A stretch of DNA of 64,000 nt from assembly GCF_013426205.1 (NCBI RefSeq), contig NC_089422.1:4464001-4528000 (forward strand). Direction: 5' to 3'. Shown here piece after piece: positions 46,601-55,956 of the stretch. Positions within the stretch are counted from its first letter, which is position 1. Each line of letters starts with the position of its first letter. The notes beneath the pieces are model-generated. The model did not search any database. It saw nothing but the letters and a program-made list of their open reading frames with translations, and was not told the DNA's origin. The position numbers were made by a program, and so were the translations under genes. The DNA is from Metarhizium brunneum. Lineage: Eukaryota; Ascomycota; Sordariomycetes; Hypocreales; Clavicipitaceae.

Positions 46601-48337
46601 TCCATATCGCAACTTGAACGGCTCGTACCGTCTGTAACGGCCGACTCGGACGAGGCTATTCGTGACTTGACGATCAATCAGATCCTCCGCCAAGTGCGGA
46701 CAGATGCCACAGAGAAGGATCCATCATGGGTGGATGATGCGGACATGAGCGAGGAGCTGCAAGCCAAATGCCTCTCGCTCAGAATTCTGGTAAACCAAGC
46801 TCTTGCGGCCGAAAGGGAGCCCGATGCTGAAGACCGCGTCAAAGTTGTGTTCAAGCTGCTCAAAACGTTTGTGGTCACAGAGGGCGAGTTCTGCAAAACC
46901 AAAGACACCCCATTGCACCACAAGAAGCGCCTTCGGCTACTAGCTGGACTGTTGATGTTGAAACTCTGCACAGTCAAGGCGTACGATGAGAAATTGGAGC
47001 CTACAAGCTTTAACAAGATGGCAGAGCTGGTACAGGACAGTGAACTCCAGGTTCGCAGACATTTCATGGAAAAGCTGCAAAACTACCTCACTCGCGAAAA
47101 GCTTAGGCCTAGATTCCACACCATCTTGTTCTTGGTCGCATTCGAGCCCGCATCAGATCTCAAAAACCGAGTTGAGACATGGATACGATCTAGAGCTCGA
47201 TATTACGAGGAGAAGAAGCAAAGGGTAATGGAAGCTCTCATGGGCCGCTTAATACCGTTGCTTGCGCACCACCCCGACTACAGCGCAGAGATGGACGACT
47301 TGGTTGATTTCGCAAGCTATTTCTTGTTCTACCTCAACGCTATTGCGACGGAGGACAATATTTCGTTGATCTACAGATACACGGAAAGGGTCAAGCAGGT
47401 ACAGGACGGAATCAACCCGAAAGCTAGCGATAATCTGTACGTGCTTAGTGATCTCGCCTCAGCAGTGATTCGCAAGTATCAGGAGAGGAAGGGCTGGATC
47501 TTCCAAGCGCATCCTGACAAGGTTGGCGTTCCGTCAGGGTTGTATACTGCTCTGCCATCTGCTGAGGTGGCGCAGCAGATTGCAAAGAAGTTGTATATTC
47601 CTGATGAGATTGACGAGAGGTTGGATGATTTGCTTCGTGCAATGGATCGCAAAAAGGTGAGCGCCTCATCGACGCCCCAGTAACACTCAAGTGCCCGGCC
47701 CTAGCGAAATACTAACGGAATTGATCAGAAGCGCAAGTCTATCCACGAGCACGGTGACCCACCAGCAAAGCGACCAAGGACTCAAGTCAAGACAGTCATC
47801 AGGGAGAAATCGAAAGCCAATTCTTCCAAAATATCGTCATCTAAGAAGAAGAGTGCCAAACCCAAGAAGGCACCCAAGCCCAAGAAGCATAAGGAGGAGG
47901 ATGAAGTCGCCCCATCCGAGCGCCGTCGCAGTGGTCGCGCCCACAAAGTATCAGACTACAAGGAGCGGGCTGATGAGGATGATGAGGAAGAAATGCTAGA
48001 GGGAGTAGCGGAATGGGACTATGGCGAGGAGAACTCGGACGTAGAGGAGAGTGGAAGCGACGAGGGTTCAGAGCTGTCTGACGATGATGATGATGATGCT
48101 GAGTCCGCTGATGAAGAGGAAGAGGCAGAGGAAGAGGCAGAAGGTGAGGGCGAAGAGGAGCATGAGGAGGAGGCACCGGCTAAGCGCAAAGGCTCCAAAG
48201 TCGCCTCCTCACCAAAGGGCAAAGCCTCGGCCTCTGTCAAAGCTAGCGTCCTGGCTAAGCTAGATCGTACATCAAGAGCAAGAGGTCGAGGCGGACGTGC
48301 GACTAGGGATGATTCCGACATGGAAGTGGACGAATGA
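43644..48337 (+). CDS. PDS5: Sister chromatid cohesion protein Pds5 (BimD/Spo76)
   Basis: Pds5 is a HEAT-repeat regulator that binds the cohesin ring, supports both cohesion and Wapl-driven release, and in Aspergillus and Sordaria is known as BimD and Spo76. Three exons (43644-44105, 44210-47656, 47729-48337; introns 104 and 72 bp) give 1505 residues. The N-terminus is acidic and disordered; the conserved start of the fold is HKDRGVKAYTACCLVDILRL, VPEAPFTDDQLKMIFTLFI, YNSQHKYVLMSLSDVKSILL and SEIHGADDLLLRLFNSTFD. HEAT-like helices run through the middle (LVDKLNDSEEKVRLAAVKAI; RPAVRVDAMVLLGKLW-type text, here KPAVRVDAMVLLGKLW). The last ~200 residues are a Lys-rich then very acidic tail with an RGRGGRATR box near the end, as expected for chromatin binding. 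The start is the ATG at 43644. Confidence 0.95.
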
Positions 48338-49010
48338 GTGGGTGCTGAGCAACTTTTTGTCGTTTTTTCTTTTTCTTTTTTTCCAGAAGGAGTGGACAGT
48401 CCGCATGGATAGGCCGCGGAATTGGAATTCGCTTGTCATTGTTCAGAATAGGACTGGGCAACAGTTGCTTGTTAGTGCTACTCTGTTGGAGGGGTTTACC
48501 TTGTGTACGAGAGGACCTTTTTTTTTCAGGGGAGCAGGGGGGGGGGTGGCCAAGTAGTGTTACGATAGGAGTCATGATGCCCAAATGCAAATACTGTGTT
48601 AGCCGAAGCCCATGCCAGACCGAGATGAGGAGTGAGTGCCTGTCACGCGGAGCAGCACAGTCCTTGGACGAGAGTGGATGAATCTCGAAAGCGTTCGATT
48701 CGCCTATCCTACCCTCTACGCATCCCTCATGTTTCCGCCCTCTCCCTCGTTAAAAATAAACCACCGCCCTGCCCTCGTAAACAACGGCAGCCACAAGACA
48801 ATATGGGTACGCCAACCAGCCGACCAGAGAGAATCCAAATCACTTCCCAAGAAAAAAGAAAAAAGGAACAATGGGCAAATATATATATATATACAGTGGG
48901 TTGTTTTCTCAAGCGCCAAGCCAACAGGAAATCTACAGTCTTTTTCGTTTTTGTTTCTTTGCTCCGTCCTTGTCTTGGAGACCATGCAGGCGCCCAAGGG
49001 GGGGAGAATT
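48338..49010. other. Convergent intergenic region PDS5 / SNF5
   Basis: About 670 bp of 3' sequence for two convergent genes. It has a T-rich stretch at 48356-48383, a G run at 48535-48546, and an AT dinucleotide run at 48879-48892. No gene is seen. Confidence 0.5.
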
Positions 49011-51257
49011 CTATGAACCTGACGCGCCGCCGTTTTGGGCCGCAAGTCTCTGGTTAACTTTTGCCCGGTGGCCAGAGAATTTCAAGTGCGCTTCGAATTT
49101 CTGGGCCGTCATGTCCGGGCCAGGGGTGTACAGCTTGGTGGCGCAGTCGAGACAGCGAATGCGCGGGAGCCAGGCGTACTTAACGCCCTCTGGAAACGGC
49201 TGCGTCTGCGGTTGGAGGGGAAGTTCGGTGTCGGGGTCGAGGTACGAGTATTTCATGATGGCTTCAAACTTGTCTCCGTTGGGGTACTGCTTCTCTAGGT
49301 CTTTGAGGGCGTTGACAAGCCACTCTGGCGGAGGGGGCTGACGAGACGCACATGTTAGGCTCTGACCTGTATGGACGTGGTCGGTGACAATGGGGGAAGA
49401 AATACTCACGGCTGGGGGAGGTGACTGTCCGGGGACAGGGGGAGGAGCAGGGAGACGCCCTAGCTGGCCGGCAGGAAAGGAACTGGAACCGCTCCCCGTT
49501 GGTGCTGGTGCAGCTGCTGGCTGAGGTGTAGATGACGCCGAGGTTGGCGTGAATGGCACTTTCGGTTTGGGTATGCTTGACGATGCACTTGGCGCTCTGG
49601 CATGGGCCACGACCGGTGTCTGCGGCTGTGAAGGCGCCTTCAGGTCGCGATAGTCGCCCTTGATGACTCTCCTCAGCTTCTCCCTGCTCACCTTCAGTGT
49701 AACCCAGAGGTGAGAGGGCTCCTCTGTCTCTTCCCGGCCACGGCGCGATGTTCGAGTCTCGTGGTGATGCAACGACCCAGTCTCGGGCGTCTCGGAGCGG
49801 CCAATATTCGCCATTCGCTGCTGCGCAGCCGACGCAGCCCCTCGCATGCCCCTTGTGCGCGCCGTGCCAGCCATCTGTGAAGGTGCGGGCGAGTCGGGGG
49901 ATGAGTCGTCGCTCTCCTCGGATTCTGAAATCTCGCCATCACGGGCAGTTCTCTTCCTGATTGTGCCAGCCGTCCGTTTGTAGAGTCGACTGTCCTCGAC
50001 GTCCTCGACCGCACCAGGCAATACGGACGAAACGATGAGGGTACGAATGGTCCTTTGTCGTTCTCTGAGGTCTGGGAGTTGCGGGCCGCCTCGTCTGTTG
50101 ATGGAGCGCTTCTGGCGCCGCTGTTCTCGGGAAAACACCATTTCGTTTCGTTCCAGATCCGCTTCGCTGAGTTCGTACATGTACGGCGCATACTCTTTGG
50201 CTTGCTGCTGTGGTCGGAAGACGGCGGGAAGAGGAGTTTGCAAGAATGCGGACACGAGATCCGAATCCTCGACCGGTCGTCCGTCGAATGGATGCCCTAT
50301 GCTGTATAAGCTCTTGGTGAAAAGCTGCGTCTGCTCACGAATGCAGTGTGCAATCGCCGTCGTGAATTCGCCCGACAAGGACAGGTCGCGCGCCATGTTG
50401 GCGGCAAATTCTTCTGGCGAGTTGTTGGGGTTATTGATCTCCCACTCGAACTGATCTACCAAGGTATGCTGGCCAATTGTGATGTTCAGCTTGACCAGAA
50501 TGCGCATCTCGTCATTCTTGTAGGCCGAGTACGGCAGCTCCGGGTCGAGGGCATCCTCCTCTGCGAACGCAAATGGATAGAAATCGTTCAGCTGCTCCCG
50601 CATCTGTTGAACGATTTGTTCAAACACGGGCTGTGCCGCAGGTGGTTTCAGCGCCATGTCTTCCACCAGCTGCGCCGCAAACAATTCGACAGCCAAAAGA
50701 CGTTCGTGCAGGTTCCAAGTAAACGTGTCGCGAAGCTTGACCTTGTCCCACTCTACCTCCAGGCGTAGCGGGACTAGCTCCTCGTGTTGCTCTGCCTGTT
50801 TGAGCATGTCCTTGCGGGCAAACTTGAATGATGGCGTCGTCCGTCGTCCGGGTCGTGGCTTTTGCGCTGGGTAGATGATTCTGGAGGCTGGCTGCTGGTT
50901 TTCGGTGTATCCGTTTCCAAATCCGTTGTACCCTTCGCCGTAGAGCCTGCTTGGCGGGAACCAGGGCTTGTACTCGTTCCGCACCATTCTGTACTCGTGG
51001 ATTTTCTCACGCATCTCTTGTGAGGACTGCCGTGTCTGATTCAGCTGCTCGCCCAGGGCAGCACTGGCGATGGCGTCGCGCATGGTGTAACGCTCAACCA
51101 TGAGTTTGTTGAACGACTCCTTTGTGCGTACGGGTATTTCCGCCGGCGATGAGCCTTGCACGGCATCTTTTTCATCACCATCTGGTGCTGATGTCGCAGA
51201 CGTCGCGGTCGGCCTCACGCTCGGCGCAGGCTCCGAGGTGGCTAGTTGTGTCGCCAT
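49011..51257 (-). CDS. SNF5/SMARCB1-family chromatin remodelling subunit (Snf5 or Sfh1) with C-terminal zinc-finger-like motif
   Basis: A subunit of a SWI/SNF-type ATP-dependent nucleosome remodeller (SWI/SNF if Snf5, RSC if Sfh1). Exons 51257-49410 and 49337-49011 around a 72-bp intron give 724 residues. The two SNF5 repeats are clear: the first at about residues 160-225 (LVPLRLEVEWDKVKLRDTFT) and the second at about 250-315 (MRILVKLNITIGQHTLVDQF, then FTTAIAHCIREQTQLFTKSL). An upstream helix (KIHEYRMVRNEYKPWFPPSR) and a downstream basic patch (REQRRQKRSINRRGG) also fit. The middle is Ser/Pro-rich. The last ~50 residues contain CLDC..HLKFSGH, a C-x2-C-x18-H-x5-H pattern that would suit a U1-type zinc finger. 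I cannot decide between Snf5 and Sfh1 from this sequence alone. Confidence 0.9.
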   Translation of the reverse strand: MATQLATSEPAPSVRPTATSATSAPDGDEKDAVQGSSPAEIPVRTKESFNKLMVERYTMRDAIASAALGEQLNQTRQSSQEMREKIHEYRMVRNEYKPWFPPSRLYGEGYNGFGNGYTENQQPASRIIYPAQKPRPGRRTTPSFKFARKDMLKQAEQHEELVPLRLEVEWDKVKLRDTFTWNLHERLLAVELFAAQLVEDMALKPPAAQPVFEQIVQQMREQLNDFYPFAFAEEDALDPELPYSAYKNDEMRILVKLNITIGQHTLVDQFEWEINNPNNSPEEFAANMARDLSLSGEFTTAIAHCIREQTQLFTKSLYSIGHPFDGRPVEDSDLVSAFLQTPLPAVFRPQQQAKEYAPYMYELSEADLERNEMVFSREQRRQKRSINRRGGPQLPDLRERQRTIRTLIVSSVLPGAVEDVEDSRLYKRTAGTIRKRTARDGEISESEESDDSSPDSPAPSQMAGTARTRGMRGAASAAQQRMANIGRSETPETGSLHHHETRTSRRGREETEEPSHLWVTLKVSREKLRRVIKGDYRDLKAPSQPQTPVVAHARAPSASSSIPKPKVPFTPTSASSTPQPAAAPAPTGSGSSSFPAGQLGRLPAPPPVPGQSPPPAVSISSPIVTDHVHTGQSLTCASRQPPPPEWLVNALKDLEKQYPNGDKFEAIMKYSYLDPDTELPLQPQTQPFPEGVKYAWLPRIRCLDCATKLYTPGPDMTAQKFEAHLKFSGHRAKVNQRLAAQNGGASGS

Positions 51258-52463
51258 GGTCGCGATTGCTGGACGCAGCGATGTCGCCGCAACGGTGCGG
51301 TAGCGTCAAATGCGTCAAGCAGACGCGCAGGGGTTGTGATTTATACCGTAGCGCAGGGTATCGTTGGGTTGGGCGGGATATGCGATGGCGACGAGACGAG
51401 GCTCTGATGTTGAAATCTATGGCTTTGGGAAAGGGTTTCGTACTGGACTGGGACTGGCACGCTCCTATTGCTGGCTGCCAATCGGCGCGGAAGGCTGAGC
51501 AGAATAAGTACATGTACGAATTGTTGCTCATAAATAGATGTCCATACTTTGTACCGGTACTCGTCCCTTGCACTCGACGGGCCGGTGATAACGGGCGAAT
51601 TAGAGGGCGCCGTCGCAACTAGCTCGTCTCCACTTGGAATCCGAAGCGGGAATGGGAATCTCGTCAATTTTATCGTAAAGTCTCGGCATATAAAGAAACC
51701 TGCTCCGGTCATGGTACCATGTTGACTAGCATAGTCTCGGCAACTAGCCTCATATGGCACCAAGTCTATACATACATACATCTGTGTGTTATATATTCTC
51801 AGTGTGTGGGTTCAATCGATGTTCCCCTGTTGATAACTGGGCTCTGCTAGGGTTTGTGAGGTCACCATGATACCAGAAGTAAACTTCACCCAGTCACAAT
51901 TACGATGGGCACTTTATTGGCAAGTCACGATCAGAAATACCAGCGCCAGGGCATCAGGCTTCCGGAAATCACCCACAATATAACATCCGATTCCCCAGAG
52001 ACAGTCTTGGTTATGGTACGGCAAAAGCTCACCAAGAAGCTACAGGGTAGGTAGCAAATCGATGTACGTACGGAGTACAGATGCGTCTTGCAGAGTAAAT
52101 ATCCACAATCGGCCACGGTCTGCTTGTGGCTGGCCAGCCTAGGCGATGCAGGCGATATTACATACGCGCGATGCCCACAGAAACCATGGAAACGGCCCAG
52201 TCCAGGGTTTACTCGCAGCTCGAGCAGGGCTAGATTGGGTTCTGGTCCAAATCCCTACAGCAATTTCTGGACATGCGACGTCCAGTGCCCCTCTTCACTG
52301 ACACGGGAGCAAAACTCGTCGGCGTCCAGCTGTCTGTTGCTTCCCATTCCCACAAAGCCAAAGACTCGCAGCTCATCCCCATCCACTCCCACCTTCCCGT
52401 CTCCAACACCACGCCCCGTACCTTTACCAAGAGTCAGTATTGTGCAATTAAGCGTCGCCCATC
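51258..52463. other. Divergent promoter region SNF5 / Ebp1-like gene
   Basis: About 1.2 kb between genes pointing apart. It contains TACGGAGTA at 52069-52077, set as GTACGTACGGAGTAC. A plus-strand frame from 52088 runs toward the next gene but ends in its first intron and is not supported. Confidence 0.5.
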
Positions 52464-54083
52464 ATGTCGGACGAGAAGGACGCCGTTGGTATGTATCTCT
52501 GCACCCTCCAGCACCCAGCCTGGAAGCTCTGTCTCGAGTCTCGACCCTGGAGCTCAAGTGCTGCCCCTCTTTCCCGCGCACAGAAAACAACCTACCCCGC
52601 CATTCATCATTGATGGGCAGCCAACAGTCAAGTCAATACACCACGACCACCCTTCACGAGGCTGTTTTTTGGGCTCCAAATGGGCACACGACCTCTTTCA
52701 ACCCGGCCGCTGACCAGACGCGTACAGACTACTCCCTCAACAACCCCGACACTCTGACCAAGTACAAGACTGCTGGTCAGATTTCTGAAAAGGTCCTTGC
52801 TGAGGTCTCCAAGCTCTGTGTCCCCGGTGCCAAAATCGTCGACATCTGCCAGAAGGGTGATAAGCTACTCGAGGAAGAGGTCGGCAAGGTTTACCGCGGC
52901 AAAAAGATCACCAAGGGTTCGTTGTCGGCACCGCTCATTTCGAATTGCTCCCTTGCTTGCTAACACAGAGCATGGCAGGCTTCTCTCACCCTACCACTGT
53001 TTCGCCTGCCTCATATGTCACCCCTTACACCCCCTTGACCTCAGATGAGAGCGAGGCCACTCTGGAGATTCAGCCCAACGAACCCATCAAGGTCCAGCTT
53101 GGTGCTCAGATTGATGGTTTCGGCGCCATTGTCTGTGACACCGTCCTGGCGGGCGAAAACAAGGACGAGGTTCTCACTGGCCGTCCCGCTGACCTGCTCC
53201 TGGCCACCCACTACGCAAATGAGCTGCTTCTTCGGTTGATGGTCCCCCCTGGCCTCCTTGCTCAGGGCACCGACGAGGAGAAGGCGAAGGCTGCTTCCCA
53301 GAAGCCTCCTACCCAAGCCAAGATGACCAGCCTGCTTGAGAAGGTTTGCGAGGCGTATGGCTGCAACCTCGTCGAGAGTACCACCTCATGGCTCTTCGAC
53401 CGCAATGAGATTGAGAGCACCAAGAAAATTGTTCTTGCTCCCCAGGATGGCGGCAAGGGCGACGGTGTTCCCGCCATCTCCGAGGTCTGGGGTGTCGAGA
53501 TGGGCGTGTCTCTCGGTTCCGGCAAGTGCAAGGCCTTGGATGGGCGTGCAACTCTGCACCGTCGCACCACCCAGACCTACGGCTTGAAGCGCCCTACCTC
53601 GCGCAAGATCCTTTCCGAGGTCCAGAAGAAGTTTGGTACCTTCCCCTTCAGCCTGCGACAGCTCGAAGATGAGCGCGATGCCAAGTCTGGTGTCGTTGAG
53701 TGCGTTCGTGGCAATGTTTTCCGCCAGTATGAGCTTGTTGGTGACAAGGACAACGCCCCCGTTGCCCGCCTGCTCACCACGATTGGTAAGTAGAGCATCT
53801 GATGGAATATACGCAGCGCTACCAGACAGCAGCAACTAACGTCGCAATAGCCATTACCAAGAACGGCATCACCAAGCTGGGTGGCCCTCCTGCCCTCGAT
53901 CTGAGCAAGGTCAAGTCGGACAAGAAGATCACCGACGAGGAGATTCTCAAGATTCTGGAGCAGCCCCTGGCCAGAAACACTGGAAAGAAGAGCAAGAGCA
54001 AGAAGAAGAAGAAGCCCGCCAAGAAGGCTGCCGCCGCCGCCGCCGAGGATTCTGATGACGATTCCGACGACAGCGACGAGTGA
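52464..54083 (+). CDS. Ebp1/PA2G4-like protein, non-catalytic M24 (methionine aminopeptidase fold)
   Basis: Relative of human PA2G4/EBP1 and fission yeast Cdb4, a pita-bread-fold protein that binds ribosomes and structured RNA and affects growth; family members usually lack peptidase activity. Four exons (52464-52488, 52728-52916, 52979-53785, 53851-54083) give 417 residues. The first exon is only 25 bp (MSDEKDAV + one base) and the first intron is 239 bp. Recognisable blocks are SLNNPDTLTKYKTAGQISEK, PGAKIVDICQKGD, FSHPTTVSPASYVTPYTPL, VQLGAQIDGFGAIVCDTVL and YTLKRPTSR-type text (here TYGLKRPTSRKIL). The position of the first metal-binding Asp in true aminopeptidases reads Gln (KVQLG), supporting loss of catalysis. 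The C-terminus is Lys-rich then acidic (KKSKSKKKKK..DSDDDSDDSDE), as in the family. In exon 3 the acceptor at 52978, not 52968, keeps the frame. Confidence 0.93.
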
Positions 54084-55956
54084 GCATGGCAAGTGCAGGA
54101 AGTCAGGGTTGATGTCTAGAGGAGTATTTTAGTCATTGTCCGAGTTTTAGGGACAAGGCGATAAACTCGCCGGTGAAAGAGCAGCAACAAGCGACCATTA
54201 ACGCCACTGGCTGGGAACGTGAAATATATTTGAGGGGGCAATTGTAGCATGGGATTCCAGCTAGGAAGTGACGGTGGAAGTCTCGCACATTATGGACACG
54301 GACGTGGATTTTGGCACCCCTGGCCTGGTTGGGTGATATGGCGGTCTCCACAGCGAGCTTGCGTGTGAGGCTGGTGAGACGGATATACTATCTAGACAAC
54401 TAACGCTGTTTCTGGCGCTTGATAAAAACATATGAATGGGTCAGTGACTGAGTGAGGTGAGCAATGGCCCAATTGCCGTGAAAGTCAATTGACGGCCTCG
54501 GAAAGCCCTTGTTGTTGTCGATTAGCCCGCTCGCTTTAAATGCCTAGGGGAGTGAAGCTGGGAGTAATGTTATGCCCGCTCGGTATTTGAGAGCAAGGAG
54601 TACGCAGTCGTACTACATAGTACTACTACTACTAGTATCAACTGGTCTTTGCCCATGTTGCTTGGCAGCCAAGCCCGCACATCCATACATGTGCAAGCCG
54701 GGGGGTTCTGGAGCATTTTGAGGGGCATATGAAGAGGTAGATACCTACTTAAGTACCTACCTAGTAGGTACGTCGCCACCTCATTTTCAGGTAGTTGGCT
54801 ATTTTGTTGAACGCTGGTCGGCATTTGAGCCCGGTACGTGGGATGATGGGTCGCGTTTTGCTAGTTAATTATACTACTAGTACCGACGTTTGGAACGCAG
54901 GGAATGCTAGATGACTTGCGGCCCCCCCTTTTTTTGCGCCCGAGTATCTGCCAAATTATTTTCGAAGCCGCCTGCGCGCAATAGATACCTTAAGTAGGTT
55001 AAGTACCTAGGTAGGTAGCCAGCTGCACGAGAAACCGGCAGGGGATAGTCGGACGAGAAATCAGGTTGCAGGACGCGGACGAGGCGGGACCCGGGATGGA
55101 GGAAGAGCAGGAATTTGGAGGAACTTGGATCGAGGACAAATCCTGGCTGTTGTGCCACTCACCGCGGCCCAAAGCGGCGACTGGGTGAGTGCTGTTTGTC
55201 TGCAGTGCAGGAACTGACGTTATTGAGCAAAGCACGGCTCGCGTCAATATTCATTCCATGTTCCCATGACTTCTGCAGAGCAACTACTAGGTAAAGTAGG
55301 TACTTCTAAGTACGTAGGTTCAATGCTGGTACATGTCAACTGGTACTTTCCCCCCCCAATGTTCCCAGGTTCAGTCAGTGGCAAAGGTCGAGGCGGCCGG
55401 GCGCTGAGATGTCATGACCAGTGCGCATTGAGCGCTGTGCCCCCCCTGTCCTACACTGCCTAAACAGGCGTGGCATAGCACGGCCGCAGGTGCCGCAGGG
55501 CCTCCTCGGCGAGTCCTCGCACGTCTCGCGCGTTCTCCCACAGCTCTCTGTGCGGTCAACTGGTACCAGACATGTATGGATTTCGGCAGCCTGTCGACGT
55601 TCCAGGCCCCGGGCACCCAGATTTCCAGACACCCAGTTCTGAGTTGACCCTCCCGAGACTCCTCCACGACGTTCCTTCTCCTTCCCTTCCTTATGAGCGC
55701 GTCAAAGGCACCGAAAAAGCGCGATTCGGTAGCCGGAATCCATGCTACAGCTCACGCAGCAAGTGAATACGCCCCGGAGTCCCGCGTGGCCGCGTGTTTT
55801 CCCTTGTCCCGCAACCGTTGCTGACGAACCGTTTGCCAGGCTCGAGTAGGTGCGTTGCCTTGATCCCGCGACCACCGCAAGGGGCGCGCATAAGACGGGC
55901 ACCCCCAACACCTATGAACGGGCAAGAGGCGATTTTTTTTTTGGGCACACACAGCA
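54084..55956. other. Intergenic region Ebp1-like gene / RCO1, with AGTACCTAGGTA-type clusters
   Basis: About 1.9 kb, the 3' end of one gene and the promoter of the next. Three clusters of TACCTA/AGTAC/CTAGGTA words lie at 54741-54770, 54984-55018 and 55283-55320. An ACTACTACTAG repeat is near 54618-54637 and 54872-54882. Short C runs (54919-54928, 55351-55358) and a T run (55933-55942) are present. I see no gene. Confidence 0.5.
54741..55320. repeat. Dispersed palindromic TACCTACTTAAGTACCTAGG-type clusters
   Basis: Three blocks (54741-54770, 54984-55018, 55283-55320) are built from the same short words: TACCTA, CTTAAG, AGTAC and CTAGGTA, in both orientations, so each can form small hairpins. 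A related block is at 37546-37564. They are not long enough or similar enough to call a transposon. Confidence 0.65.

Noticed and set aside
52969..53048. Alternative acceptor at 52968 in the Ebp1-like gene
   Set aside because: It shifts the frame and loses the conserved FSHPTTVSPASYV block; the acceptor ten bases later keeps it.
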